From contig JAUTXW010005211.1 of assembly GCA_030620095.1 (NCBI GenBank), positions 930,001-994,000 on the forward strand: 64,000 nt of DNA. Direction: 5' to 3'. Under the pieces are notes generated by a model that made no database searches, was not told the DNA's origin, and worked only from the letters and a program-made list of their open reading frames with translations. This DNA comes from Kuschelorhynchus macadamiae. Taxonomy: Eukaryota > Arthropoda > Insecta > Coleoptera > Curculionidae. Below are positions 47,400 to 60,643 of the stretch, piece by piece (positions within the stretch are counted from its first letter, which is position 1; each line of letters begins with the position of its first letter). The translations under genes and the position numbers were made by a program.

Positions 47400-49960
47400 A
47401 CTTGCTTTTTTTTTACTGGGTCCTAACCCCAAATAATACACCACTCTAAAGTAAAAATATAGTTCGGACTAGAATGGGGAAATATATTTGGTCACACACA
47501 AAAAAAAATAAAGTATATATAATAGATTTACTAGAATATTTATTCTAAAAGTGGATCTAAATAGAAAAAGATCAGAAATAACTCAATTTAATTTTTCAAT
47601 TTTCTTAAAGAAACCTATTCAAAACGTTCTTTCAAGATGTTGGTGGTTACTAAAGATTTCTCGATGATAATAACAGCTAGTTAAATATGTATATGAAACA
47701 GTAATGTTTATTCGCTTCTTGTTTCATTTTTTTTTTTAAATTTACTTTATTTTTTTGTTTTTACAATCGTTTCCACCCATAAGATACCGGGATCAATTTA
47801 ATACTCCAAGGGATCAATACCTAACACATACACATCATGTGTTGACAGTTTTCTTGTTTATCGATACTTAATTTTAAAAATAATCGACATACTCACAGTC
47901 AGCATGTTTTTAAACATCTTTGAAAAGTTGCTGAGAACATTGTTGATAATGGATATTTATATTCTAGGACTCTTTTTTTTATCAACGCCTGATGGAATGC
48001 CAATATCTTGCCTTGTTCCTAACGTCGATTCAGTGACAAATTTATTAAATCTTTATGGTTGCGGTTGACCCCTCCTTTTTGAGATCCGTGTGGCTTCGAC
48101 AGATATTTATTCTTTTTTCCTAAAGCTTCAATGCCTTGCCAAATGTTAAAATGTTTCTTTCACTTAATGTTGCCTCTTTGAATTGACAGTGTTTACTCAG
48201 TATTCTCAATATGGATGACACAGTTTTAAATATGGAAATATTTCTGGTTCTGAAATACAGTTTATAATCCATTTTTTTTGCCCTGTCTGCATTTTTGTTT
48301 TGTCTTATTTATTTCCTTCTAAGGAGTGGTTTTAATTGCTTCAAAGTTAGAAAGCATCGCTTTATAATTTTCAAAGCGGCAAACTCCAATGTGTTGTACT
48401 GAAACTTCCTATTTGACCAGCGCGCTTGATACCCTAAGATTATTGAATTCCCTTAAGGTTTGACTAGGATTAGCAAAATGGACATGGAGTGCTACTGTTT
48501 CCCTTAATGAACTCTAGATTACGTAACTGGAGAGACCCCGTCAATCTAGAAAAGTGAGGCAAATACATTTTATACAACCCGCCGTTTTGTGGGGTTGTAG
48601 TCTCTTTCTATCTTATTGGGGGGTTAAATGGGAATAAAGATTTTATAAAACTTTATTTTATTTAAATTAATTGCGATTAAATAATACACAAAAGGTTCAT
48701 TATACTATAGAATATGTATCTCTTTACATTTAATTAAGAAAACTCTATATGTATTATTTGAAATAAATTGGAGAAAATAATACAGCATATTCTCTAATAA
48801 CAACTGCAAATATGGATTTTTACGGTATTTTCGGGTCGGCAGGGAAAAAGATACTGCATAATTTTATCTAAAAAAAATAACATTGTAACAAATGTATGAG
48901 AATATAAGAATAAAATAAAATGTAGATGAAGGAAATTTAAAATTTTCATTGTTACACTGTTCAATGCGTTTTATATGCGGGATAATTTGAGTTATTTATT
49001 GGAAATTCTAAACACTCTTCCCAAACACTTAAAATACCTAACGTATTTAATTTAGTTACATATACAACCAGTGCTTCAAAAATAATCTATATAAATTTCT
49101 AACCACGTCTAAATGCTGCTTTCGCTTTGTAATTATTAAAATTCTACCTATAATATCACAGCAAAGAGGCGTTAACTTGTCGCATTCCTTAAACTGTTAA
49201 TTTCAATTTCCAAGGTAATTCCTAGAAATTTCATGTGCATAAAATAACGTTTTATATTGCTTCTACCAGCAAGTTCGGCGAATTAAACCCCGACAAGACT
49301 TTGACAGGCTGAGATCGCATATATAAAAATTAGGCTAGGCTACTTAACACCGCCATTTCCTTTAATTTCATACATCGCCTTCTCGACTTGGGAAAAGTAA
49401 AAAACTTCTACATACTATCTATCCTGTAGATATTTTGACTTGAATAAGAATTTAAGGCGACAGAGTAATACAATAAATGAATAAACTGTCTCTATATTTG
49501 CCTTCTTAGAGTTCAGCTGCATGGAAATCAAACACCATTTTTATCTTTCTCACTTTAGTTGTCGATCATCTTTTATCGTACACATTTTCCCACCATCAAT
49601 ATGTACATGCGATGTCAGTATTCTTTTCTATCTTTATTAATTCGTAATTTCCCCATCATTTTGGGAAGGTAAAAGCAGTTTCATGAAAAGGTAGAGCAGA
49701 CATTCCCGCTAGTGACGCAAAATACAATTTCAAACAAAGAAAGTAGTTTGCAAATATAGTAATTACAGACTAGCACCTATAGAGATACCAACCATTGGGT
49801 TGTCTTAAGATAATTGCTTAAGTGATTGTTCGGAATAATTAGTCAATAAATCAAAAAGTATTTGTTGCCTGAGCTGTACGCTGTAATTGTGATTAAATAA
49901 TTCATTTATGGTTCAGAGTTATTGAATTATCCGCAAACGTAAAAAGCCTTTCATGCAATA
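47400..49960. other. AT-rich intergenic stretch
   Basis: The minus strand 48430-48310 reads QARWSNRKFQYNTLEFAALK and continues to a stop after LLRRK; it looks coding-like but is not recognised. Nothing else supports a gene. Confidence 0.4.
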
Positions 49961-49967
49961 TTTTTTA

Positions 49968-50229
<262 letters not shown>

Positions 50230-50233
50230 TTGG

Positions 50234-50682
50234 TAATTATTTTCTTGGGCATAGGTTAACTCATTGAGAAGTAAAACTATAATTCAATCGACGTTTCGCT
50301 CATTATATTGAGCTTTCTCAAGATATTTATTTTCTACAATAAAAACATGTATAGTTGGTATTTAAATTTTTAAATTGGTTAAAACATTATTGAAAAAACA
50401 TCACTCAATAAAACATTACATTTAAAACAAACTATGATCACGAAAACAAAAATACGTACGTACCTTGGAAACATGTCAGTTTTACGAATGTTTTGCGATT
50501 GTAATAATTTCGACACGTCTGAAATTCTGGTAGATAAAAACGAGATAAATTTAAAAACTAACTATACATTTTTTTATTGTATAAAATAAATACCTTGAGA
50601 AAGCTCAATATAATGAGCGAAACGTCGATTGAATTATAGTTTTACTTCTCAATGAGTTAACCTATGCCCAAGAAAATAATTA
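50234..50682. mobile_element. ~450-bp foldback between two (TA)n arrays
   Basis: Arms 50234-50331 and 50584-50682 are near-perfect inverted copies (~98 bp). Each contains TGAGCGAAACGTCGATTG preceded by GCTCAATATAA, i.e. a stem (GCTCA/TGAGC) followed by GAAAC as in decayed PLE hammerheads. The 250-bp loop is AT-rich and non-coding. Confidence 0.75.
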
Positions 50683-50723
50683 ACAAAATATTTATATATG
50701 GTTAAAGAAAAAAAAAACGAAAA

Positions 50724-50926
<203 letters not shown>

Positions 50927-50929
50927 CGA

Positions 50930-52490
50930 ATTTTAAACCAAAGTGAATTAGAATATGAAGCGCGACAAATAATGGATGGAGAATCTGGCAGTGAAGATGA
51001 CGGCATTAGCAGTGACAATGACTCATTGGATGAGTATCAACCTAGTGAAACTGAAAACTACACTTCTTCCGACGAAGAAGAGTCAAATGACTTGGAAAGA
51101 AATTTAGATGGTAATAGTAAAGATGACAATGTCAGTAGTGAAGGTCCACGCTCTAAGAAAATGAAAAAAATACCTACATCCTTTAATTGGAAATTTGATA
51201 AAGAATTTGTACCAAAAATATTTGAATTCGATGTCTCAAACTCGGGTTTAACTGACAATTCTTTCTTCAATGATAATTCTCATGAACTAGATTTTTTCGC
51301 GCACTTTTCTGTTGAACCCCTAATGCATTTGATTATTGAAGAAACAAATATTTATGGCAAGAAAAGAAATGAAAAAAATAAAAATGAATTAAAATGGAAG
51401 GATGTAGAACTACCAGAGCTTTATCGTTTTTTTGGGCTATGTATTCCTATGGTTGTTGTCGAAAAGCCAACTCTAAAAGATTATTGGTCAACAAATCATA
51501 TTATAATAACACCATTTTTTTCCTCAGTATTTGCCAGAGATCGTTTTCTAGAGATTCTGTATTCCCTTAATTTTTCTAGTAGCGACAACCCAGAGGATGG
51601 CTCTTTGAGGAAAATCAGCCCCATATTGGATCATATAAAAACAAAATTTAGATCCACTTTTTATCCATTTCAAGATCTGTGTATATAACTACCATCTTAG
51701 ATAAGAAAATGGAAAGTTTGGGAAAGTCTGGACAGATTGTTGATACTCTTATGAAAGAATACTACAACAAAAATCATATTTTGTATGTAGATAACTGGTA
51801 CACTACCAGGTAAAAGCTTCCAGAAAGGGCATGCCACAATTTCGTAAACCATTACAAAAAGGAGAAGTTGAGAGTGCCTGCACTGAAAACTTGTTAGCTG
51901 TGAAATGGCATGATAAAAAATTTGTCCACATGTTAACTTCAGTATCAAAACTATCAAAAGGAAACTGAAAAAGTAAATCGAAAGACTGGTGGTCATGTTT
52001 TAAAGCCACAATGTGTTTTAGAATATAATATGAAAATGGGAGCAGTTGACAAAATAGACATGCAAATTAGGTTTGTGGATTGTGCAAGAAAATCGTTAAA
52101 ATGGTATAAGAAACTATTTTTTCATTTTATGGACTTATGCCTATACAATTCTTATGTATTGTTTCAAGTGGTAACCGGAAACAAACCAACATTTTCGGAC
52201 GATTAAAAGTTATCGCTCAAATAATTGAAAAATATCCCATTTCTTTGAAGAAACGGTTTGCCCCAAATAGCGTAGATAATCAAATTCGATTAATCGAGAG
52301 ACATTTTCCAAGCCCAGTTCCGCAAACTGCTGCTCAAAGATCCAGAACGTAGAGAAGATGCCACGTTTGTGCCACAACCCAACGTGAAAAGAAAAAACGT
52401 ACCGACACCCACTTCATGTGTAAGGAATGTGATATTGCATTATGTGTACACCCTTGTTTTCAAAAATTTCACACTAATAAAAAATATTAA
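50930..52490 (+). pseudogene. piggyBac-like transposase pseudogene
   Basis: Opens in frame from ~50930 (SELEYEARQIMDGE), with ATG 50972. The acidic N-terminus (DEEESND) leads to the DDE_Tnp_1_7 region: FFAHFSVEPLMHLIIEETN, ELPELYRFFGLCIPM, YWSTNHI, FPFQDLCI-type YPFQDLCI. Then the reading jumps to LDKKMESLGKSGQIVDTLM, HILYVDNWYTT (second catalytic Asp), and in broken frames AVDKIDMQIRFVDCARKS, KWYKKLFFHFMDLCLYNSY and a C-terminal Cys-rich domain RRCHVCATTQREKKRTDTH, CKECDIALCVHPCFQ, ending at 52490. The ~100 residues with the first catalytic Asp are deleted at ~51685. Confidence 0.9.
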
Positions 52491-52654
52491 AAATAAGAAA
52501 TTTGTTAACACTTTTGTGTAATAGTTTATTTTTTACAGAAAATGTATTTTGTTACGAATTTCTTGATTACCGCTTATTTCGTTTTGCTATTTGTTTTATA
52601 ATGTAATAAAAAATTAATTTAAATAAACGACTTTTATTGACACCTTTTAATATA

Positions 52655-52910
52655 AATGCCGTACATGTACGTCAGCCGTACTCGTACGGCATCAGTCTCT
52701 CTGCGAAAATATTTCCGACGTACATTTACGGCATTCGGTTAAGTCCGATGTGTAATAGGGTAGTATATGTACGGCACCCGGTCAGTAAAAATATAAAAAC
52801 TCTAAAACCCGTACGGCAGCCGTCCGAAGCTATTGCATAGAAAATCGTACATGTACGGCAGCCGGCCCTTAATGTTGGTTATGAGAATGGTACCGGTACG
52901 TCAATCGTCC
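52655..52910. repeat. Six subterminal repeats of the piggyBac 3' end
   Basis: A motif close to CGTACATGTACGGCAGCCG recurs at about 52660, 52678 (CGTACTCGTACGGCATC), 52708 (CGTACATTTACGGCATTCG), 52765 (GTATATGTACGGCACCCGG), 52808 (CCCGTACGGCAGCCG), 52845 (CGTACATGTACGGCAGCCGG) and weakly at 52890. The core GTACG is palindromic. Confidence 0.75.
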
Positions 52911-52929
52911 TTAATGGGTTAACATTCCC

Positions 52930-53660
52930 AGATGCCAAACATATATTTTAATTCCGCCTGTCTGTCTGCCAGTTCGCGGCGTATTTAAATAACCACTTAT
53001 CCCATTGGCTTCAAATTTGGTTAAAAAATTAAGAGTCGTATGAGGATGACTTGGTAATATTTTGGTAAAAATCCAATGGCAGAACAATATGGTGGCTTAG
53101 TGAAATGTTAGAAAAATTATTACTAAAAAACTACTCCAACTTACATAAAAGTAAAGTAAAAGTATTACATAAGAATGAACCGGTAACATTTTGGTACGAA
53201 TTTAAGGTAGCAAAACCAAATGAAGGCCTAATAAAGTGTTTAAAAATTCAGCCTGAAAAACTACTTATTAGATTAATTTCAAATTTTGTTCAAGCATTCA
53301 AAATTATGTAGAGTAGAGATAAACTGGTAAAATTGTGGTACGAATTCAAGCTGGCGGTCAAATAAAAATGTTTAAAAAATCCACTTAAAAAACATCTTAT
53401 CTAATAGATTGAAATTTTGGAGAATAATTAAATGTGATATAGGCATAAACTGGTTGGAATTCAACATGATGGAACAAAATAGCAGTCTTAAAAAAATCAG
53501 TGCAAAAACTATTTATTCAATGTAATTTAAATTATACCCAAAAATCAAGTGCGGCATAAGTAGAACTCGTGAAATATTTGCTGCAAATCTAGTATGGTGG
53601 AACAAAATGACGTCCAATAAAAATGTTTGAAAAGACAGTATATTCTATGTATTACTAAAT
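52930..53660. repeat. Fragment of the foldback minisatellite arm
   Basis: Shares with the right arm at 31-32 kb the blocks TCTGTCTGCCAGTTCGCGGC, GATGACTTGGTAATATTTTG, AAACTACTTATTAGATTAAT and GATAAACTGGTAAAATTGTGG, in the same orientation and spacing. Starts soon after the piggyBac right end. Confidence 0.75.
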
Positions 53661-54030
53661 GATTATGCAGAACTAAATTGAAAACAAAAGTGAAAACGAA
53701 CTAATTTCCGGATTTTCTACTAGCATCTCCCTTAAAAATTGAAATATGATTCTACTTGTTTAAACCTCTTTAACTAAATGATATTTTAAAATGACTCATT
53801 TGAAAGAAAATTTAATATACTTTAATACTATGATAATAAATTTATCAAAAGTACTTATTGTTTATATGCCTAGCAATCGCTCAACAAATGAAGCGTGTTT
53901 ACGTGGTACTTATAACGAGAATAACCAAGTTGTTACATATTGAAATTATCGCCTTTGCAATTAAAATTTGCACATTATTCGTTTTTCACAATTTGATTAC
54001 TATTCAAGTGTGTTAATTTAATGCATACTA

Positions 54031-54982
54031 CATCGCAAAAAGGCGCCCAAGTGATTGATTTAATCGAAAATGGACTTCGCCAGCGAGCCGTTGCTTGATA
54101 ATTGGATATAACTCGCGCAGCGGTTCGAAGACTGTGCCAACGTTATAAGAAGAATGGATCCTTTCTTACACGATCTGGCACAGACAGAAAGCGATCTACG
54201 ATGGCTCGTGATTACCGCATTATATAAAACGTTAGGAAATTCTTACCGTAATGAGATTCAGGTCGAACAACAGCTCCTTAAAGTACGAAGAATGGCTATT
54301 ACTCAGTCAGTAGGTAGAAGAATGCAGGAAAGTAACCTGACCCTTAAAACCGGGGGTCCGGGATCATGTGAATTGGGCATTGGAACAATGGGTGTCTGTT
54401 CTAATCTCAGATGAGACCAGAATGTAACTCTATGATAGCGACCGAAGAAGAAAAGTGTACCGGAGACCAAGACAGCAATTTGCAGAATGCTGCATTGAAG
54501 AGTGGATTGCTTATGAAGATGGTTTCTGGCATGATGTGGGGTGCAATTTCTATGAGAACACCTACCGACCCTGGTTTCATCAGTAGGTGCGTCCGTGTCA
54601 CGGGAGAGCAGGTGTAATGGGTATTAGGTATATCAAGGAGATTTCATCAGTTCATGTGGTATCTTACGTCTACTATATTGGAGAAAATTTACTTCATGGA
54701 TGACATAGCGATGCCGGGCACCGAAAGAATCGTGCAGTACAGAAGTCGGTTTTCGGGTTATAGCGTTATGGACCTAAATCCAATCAGATATTTTTATGGG
54801 ATGAACTAAAAGGAATACTTTGAGCTAGACTTTATAATCCAACCTCGATCAGAGAGCTTTTTGTTGCAGTAGAAGAGTGGCTTATCTTCTCACAGGAAAC
54901 AATAGCAAACTTGATTAGATCTATGCCTAATCGTATGAGAAATGTTACTAGGGACAGAGGAGGTAATACTATTAAAAATTAG
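54031..54982 (+). pseudogene. Tc1-like transposase pseudogene (DD34E type)
   Basis: Plus strand with several frameshifts: LIENGLRQRAVA and RAAVRRLCQRYKKNGS (helix-turn-helix), RSGTDRKRSTMARDYRI, SDETRM (first catalytic Asp), YDSDRRRKVYRRPRQQFAEC, a decayed central Asp region, LWDELKGIL (third catalytic segment), EEWLIFSQETIANLIRSMPN and RDRGGNTIKN before the stop at 54982. All regions of the protein are present in order, so this is an old full-length copy. Terminal repeats were not located. Confidence 0.85.
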
Positions 54983-54989
54983 GTGTTAA

Positions 54990-55980
54990 TTTAAATCATC
55001 ATCAATAACTGTATTTCCTTTATTAATAAAAAAAGGTAATTTATTTCATGCGTTAATTTCACTATGTTAAACCTAAGAAACCAAAATAAATTTAAACTCA
55101 TATTAAAGCATATAAAATTGTCTTTCAAATAACATATTTTTTTGATCTGATAAGTTTATAAAAAAAATATAGCTAAAGTCAAAAGTTTAGATTGGGTCGA
55201 TTTCTATGCACGCAGATAATATGGATTTTAAACTGAAAATCATTTTTATTCAAAAAATCTAATTACTTAAACGTAAAGCATCAATACAGAATCAATAACA
55301 TCGGTGACTTTAAGAAATATAGGTGTTAATATCCCAAGGAAATAAAACCATATTTTACCGCCACAATTGCACTTTTAACAAAAAAAAAACTAACCGAACT
55401 CCCTAAACTAGTGTATTTTTCTAGCTTTAAAAAGCAGTCGCCCAAGAAGACATTCTAAATAGGCCTATAGTCTTAATTGTTTTATTTGGGCATTCATGTA
55501 GGAATGGAAAATATATTTTAAATTATTCTTTTTTATGATACCGGCGACAATTAATAAATAATATTGTGGGATTTTTTCTACTGAAATGAGTTCCTTGAAT
55601 ATTTTTTTACTTTTTTATTATTATGTTTTCTATATTTTGACCCAAATTTCTGTAAGGGGAGGCAGGCTCACCTGATCCTAGACTAGTCACGCCCATGATA
55701 ATTTTAATGTCAATGATAATAAAGATTGTCTTTATATTTCGATTAGACGGTAAAGATTTTCACCTTCGGTCGTAAGGTGGTCTTATGAAGAAAACCTTCA
55801 CATTCTTTAAACTTACAACTGCAAACAAAATATAAATTGTGCTCTTTTGTGCTATAGAAATATTAACAAAAGCGTCCGTCCAAATCTAATATTTACCAGC
55901 AAAATAGAATCGAAATAATGGCTAATGGCTGAAATTTATCATTCAAATCGATAAATGTTTCTAGCTGTTCATGATTGGAA
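54990..55980. other. AT-rich intergenic stretch
   Basis: No gene, domain or clear repeat was seen. Confidence 0.4.
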
Positions 55981-56019
55981 ATTAGAATAATAGCAGCCCA
56001 TATGTCGACACCTCAGAGA

Positions 56020-56200
56020 CCAAATGACGTAACCCTCAAAATGGTTAAATAGATGCTCAGAATGCGAATACATCAATTGGCCAAAGGATGTAACCCCAAA
56101 GGGAACGAAGTTTGTTACAAATAAAAAATAAATCGAAAATATTCCAATAGTCGTAACAGCAAAGCTAAGTGATGTAACCCTCCGAGGTAATCCACCTTAT
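56020..56200. repeat. Three spaced GATGTAACCC repeats
   Basis: CAAATGACGTAACCCTCAAA, CAAAGGATGTAACCCCAAA and CTAAGTGATGTAACCCTCCG occur 66 and 85 bp apart, suggesting a decayed short tandem array. Confidence 0.5.
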
Positions 56201-56399
56201 GACCTTGTTGCTTGCGGTTTAGGTAAATCTAATTGGCGTAAGCCACCAGAGAAATCTCGATTCTAACACAGCGTTTAGAAGAAGATGACAAAACGGGAGG
56301 TATAATTTACATCTAAAAACAAAAAAAATGCTCTACCCTGGGAGCTCTGAAGGCTTAAAGCAGAAATTATTCAGACCGTTTATAATAAAAACGTCAAAT

Positions 56400-57150
56400 C
56401 GCTTTAATGTTTACCCCGCCAGAGAGCAGGGCAGTCGCAGCCCGTCCTGTATTAGGCTATAGTAACACAGATCGATCGTGTACAAGCGTCTTCGATCGTG
56501 TATAACACTAAAACCACCTAAAAATAAAGTAAATTATGTCATCATTGTTTTAAATTGCTAATTGTAATCGTCGGTCACAAAGCAACAATCACGCGCGATC
56601 GAGCACGACCAAGCGTCACCGACCGGTCTGAAATTGAAAAATGTTTATTTCTAGTCGACTCTAGACGGTACAACTGTACATTTCTGACTTTTTCCTTTAA
56701 AATATCGTATCAATATGGATAATGTAACTTTTATATTTTGGTTTTAAAGTTTTGAATGCCAATGTGAAAATTGGCAAATATTAAACAACTGGTGGCATTT
56801 TGGGTTGTGCCTACCAATGACATACGCCCACACTTTTTAACATGCATTTATAGTTGACAGTACTTTATGGTAGGCTTTCGATCACGATCGAAGATGATCC
56901 TGTGTTCTTGCCACCTAAATCACTTCGTGTATGGATTATATGTATAAGGGAAATATTGCAATCGCAAAAGTAAGTATAAGTTGGGTATTTTCGACGTCTT
57001 AGAGTCGTAGACCACAACTTATTTAAAACACAGTCCCTAGGACACAACATATTTTAAAAAAGAAATTATTTCTCTAGGAAAGTGTGCATAAACAAATTTT
57101 CCGCTCACGACAACTTGAGAATAGTTAAACAGAGTTGTTTCGAATTTGCA
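56400..57150. other. Intergenic stretch with a GC-richer part
   Basis: Higher GC at 56402-56660 with several CGATCG-type tetranucleotides (GATCGATCGTG, CGCGATCGAGC). No open frame with a domain. Confidence 0.35.
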
Positions 57151-57159
57151 CACTAGGTC

Positions 57160-58080
57160 ATAGGATTAGATTTTCGGTGTCAAATTGTCGTCGGTCTTCG
57201 ATATTATTATGGGGTATAAAAAAATAATATTTTGAAAAACAAAAATTGGAGTAAATGTTTTCATATCGAGAAATGGTGGAAGTCGTTGGTGTAGATATTT
57301 GGAAAAACATCGAAACACATCAAATTTCAAATTATTTTTGTATATAAAATAATATTTTTCTACTGTGCAAGGTAGCATTAGATGATTGAGGCAGCTCCCT
57401 GAAAACGAAAAACAAAAAAAGGGGGAAACAAATTTATTTTCTGTTTTTCTATACAAAGCCTAAGAAGATGAACCAGGGCACTGAAAAGGAAAAAAAAAAG
57501 TATATTTTTGTAGCTGTAAAAGAAACAGTAAAAGTCGTCAGTTTCTTTTGTCATTTTGTACATAAATATTTTTTAAATTTGTAGGGCAACCCTAGGATGT
57601 TGAAACACTCCCCTGAAAAAAAAAATATTTCAAAAGCGTCTAGCTTTTTTAACGAGCAGTGAAACTCGTTAAATTTCTTTTTTTTCCATAATATACATAT
57701 AATTTTTCCCACCCAACGAAAACAAACGATTTTTTTATTATTTTAAAGTAGTTAGTAAAAATACGGTGAAAAACGTCAAATTTCTTTTATTTCGCTGTAT
57801 ATAAAATATTTTGTTCCACTAATGTATTTGCTTTTTTTGCATATAAAAGCAATTTTTATATAAAGTTTCTCTAAGGAAGTGAAACACCTCCTTAAATCAA
57901 AAATTATATTTTAAGTTTTTTTTAACAGTGTAGAATGCGAAATTTGTATTCTTTTTTGTACATAATTTTTTTCGAGTACTTGGAGTGATTGATCCTAGGG
58001 GGATAAAACAGCTTTTTAAAACCGAACATATTTTTTTATATTTCAGAAACTGTTGATATAATATAAACTATTAATATCTC
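57160..58080. repeat. Degenerate minisatellite, ~85-130-bp period
   Basis: A unit of TTTTGTACATAA-like sequence followed by CCTAGG-like, GAAACAxCTCCCTGAAAA and an A-run recurs at about 57390, 57475, 57600, 57885 and 58005. It is strongly diverged, and open frames across it are artefacts. Confidence 0.45.
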
Positions 58081-58084
58081 GAAA

Positions 58085-58630
58085 GAGGGAAGTATTGTAA
58101 TAGCGAAACACCGCCCTAAAGGCAAGGATCTCGATTTTTGCCTTTAGGGATTCTCAGACTTCGAAAAACATGTTCCCGTTTCAGTCGGTGTACCGGTCTG
58201 TCTGTTTGTACGCGGTATAGCTCAAAAACTACTTATCCAATTGACTTCAAATTTTGGTCAAGAATCAATGGCAATAAGGGGATGAAATGATTACATTTTG
58301 ATAAAAATAAAATATGGCGGAACCAAATGATCTCATAAAATGTAAAAATAATCGTTATTAAAAAAATACCTACCGGATGGACGTAGAGATTTGCACAAAA
58401 TAAAGTGTGTTATATGGATTAACTGGTAAAATTTTTGTATAAAACAATTGTAGGGGAACAAAATGGTCTAATAAACTATTAAAAAATTCAGTACCAAAAA
58501 AAAACTACTTATTCAATTGACTTGAAAATTTACATAAAAACCAAATTTAAAACAGGGATAGATTGGTAGTAAAATTTTAGTGTGAATTTTATATGGCAAA
58601 ACAAAATGGCGGCTTAATAAAGGTCATAAT
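58085..58630. repeat. Fragment of the foldback minisatellite arm
   Basis: Begins GAGGGAAGTATTGTAATAGC, the inner-end motif of the 28.5-32.1 kb foldback, then CGGTCTGTCTG, AACTACTTATCCAATTGACT, AAATTTTGGTCAA and AAAATGGCGG blocks. Same orientation as the right arm there. Confidence 0.75.
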
Positions 58631-59257
58631 TCATTTTTTATAGACTATATAAATAGAGTCATGATAAATAAATAATAATAATTTCTTGCATAATAGACTG
58701 TGTTTTGTATATGTACTTAGTGAAATTCTTTACGAGGTTTTATGTGTGTAAAGTCGAATTTACCGTTTTTTTTTTAAAGTGGCGGAGAATTTATAATCCC
58801 ACTGTATATTTTGAAATACAAAAACATCACCACTGGTAATTATGTGGATCGAATACTAAATTATATCTAGCCTTTACAGTGCTTTGGATACTGACGTTCA
58901 TATATCATTATAACATTCCAAAAAGAGCAAAGAACAATGCATTTTAAAAAATAATACTTATTGAGTTCCGGAAACTCTTCAAGCTTTGAACGTTATTTAA
59001 ATTATAATTTAAATCACACTAACCATGCAATTTATTTTTAATGGGCTGGGAATAAAAATCAAACTATTTTCGTTTTACAAAACAATTTGAAATACATGTT
59101 ATATTTTGATTATATTGCAATTAAATTATGAATCAGCACACTAAAATTCTAATTATGTAGGTATCAACTAACGTAACAAAGGAAACAATTTTTGGATTCA
59201 TACATTTTCATAGTAAAAGCATTGTATGGAGTCAACATATAACAAAATATTGGAAGA

Positions 59258-59680
59258 AATCTCTTCTTCTTCTTCAGCCTTTACTTCATCCACGTCTGGA
59301 CACAGGCATTTCCTAATCTCATCCACTGTGCTCTGTCTTGAGCTTTTTGGTGGTCTATACAAGCTATTTGCTTAATGTCGTCTATTCGTCTAAATTGGGG
59401 ATCTACCTCTATTTCGCTTTGTTCGCCACTGTATGATTAGTGGCCATTGTTCATCTTGTTGCCTTACATGTCATATCCATTGCCGCCACTTTAATTCGGC
59501 AATTCTCTTTATTATATCCATAACTGTTGTTCTTTCTCGGATCTCCTCATTCCAAATTCTGTAGACCAGAGGCAAACCCGACATTGACGTTTCCATTGCC
59601 CTTAGTATTCTGAGAGTATTGACACTCTTCTGTGATTTTCTTTTCTGAGACCTGAGAAAAACTGCCTTGGGAAGAAATCC
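59258..59680 (-). pseudogene. LINE 3' coding end
   Basis: Minus strand: NEEIRERTTVMDIIKRIAEL, RWAGHVARQQDEQWPL, RNRGRPP, WRIDDIKQIA and AQDRAQWMRLG, in nearly one frame. This is the well-known C-terminal tail (RRWAGHVAR..GRPPxRWxDDI) of an insect non-LTR reverse transcriptase family. The rest of the element is absent. Confidence 0.8.
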
Positions 59681-59689
59681 CAGCTTATG

Positions 59690-60336
59690 ATTGCACGAGA
59701 TATCTTAAGAGATCCTAGCTGCACAAGATCCATACACTAAACCAGGTCTAACTTGACTTGACTTGGCAACTAACTAACAGACATTTTTAACAATTGAGCA
59801 AATAATTTTTCTAAATGTTACAATTACAAGATGACAGTGGCATAAGCGAAACATAACTGGCAAACTAACAGCCGGTTGCACAAAACTTAATTGCTGTTTA
59901 GAATATTTAATTAATTAATAATTAATTTAATAAATTAATTTAGTGAATACGGAAGTTAGTGTTTTGGATGAATTTTTTAAATTAAATCAATCAGATACTT
60001 ATGTTTAATACTGTTAAATAAACATAAATCATAGTTTTCTGTTAATGTGTTGATATGTAAATTTAATTTAATTAGTTCGAAAAATTAATTTTTAGATATC
60101 TACGTTTTTTATGTTAACATAGAACCAAGCTTTCACGACTAAATTATTGTTTTTGGTATTAGCCCGTGAATCACTTTCTGACGTTTTGCCTTCTATTGCA
60201 TGAGGCATTGAATAAGTTCGGAAAAATTTAGACGGACTTTTTATTCCTGACCTGTGTTTGCAAGTTCGAAGTTTTTTTAATAATTTTCCGTTTATAGAAT
60301 CCCGAGACCCACGCAAGAACTTTTCTTTTATAACTT

Positions 60337-60337
<1 letters not shown>
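59690..60337. other. Intergenic stretch, nothing recognised
   Basis: AT-rich; a short minus-strand frame at 60316-60092 shows no domain. Confidence 0.4.

Positions 60338-60382
<45 letters not shown>
60338..60382. repeat. (TA)n microsatellite
   Basis: About 22 TA units. Confidence 0.95.
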
Positions 60383-60383
<1 letters not shown>

Positions 60384-60643
60384 TAACACCAAATAAAAAT
60401 AAAGTAAATGTATATAAAATAAAACGTTATGACCTAAAAACGTAATAGACATTAAGTAGAAAACAGTGACAAGAACAAAGGGTAGAACAGTTCAGAAAAA
60501 TACTATAGAGGGCGTTGACTGACATATCAGAAGAGCAGAAATTGGCTAAGGAAAGATGAGCTGGGAGTTTGTCCAGATATGAAATAGTCTTGGTAGTTGA
60601 GGTCGATTATCGTTGACAATTGAGAATCTAACAGCTGTTTGTA

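Larger units (their letters stand above)
50930..52918 (+). mobile_element. piggyBac-like element, 5' end lost
   Basis: The transposase pseudogene is followed by a 430-bp 3' region and the right terminus CCTTAATGGG (52909-52918), directly followed by TTAA, the piggyBac target site. The left terminus is missing: coding sequence begins right after the (TA)n array. The 3' region holds six short repeats (listed separately). Confidence 0.8.

Noticed and set aside
53105..53311. 68-codon frame
   Set aside because: Lies in a fragment of the foldback minisatellite arm, which is non-coding in all copies.
57166..57563. Minus-strand frames rich in Phe and Tyr
   Set aside because: Products of A/T-rich degenerate minisatellite sequence.
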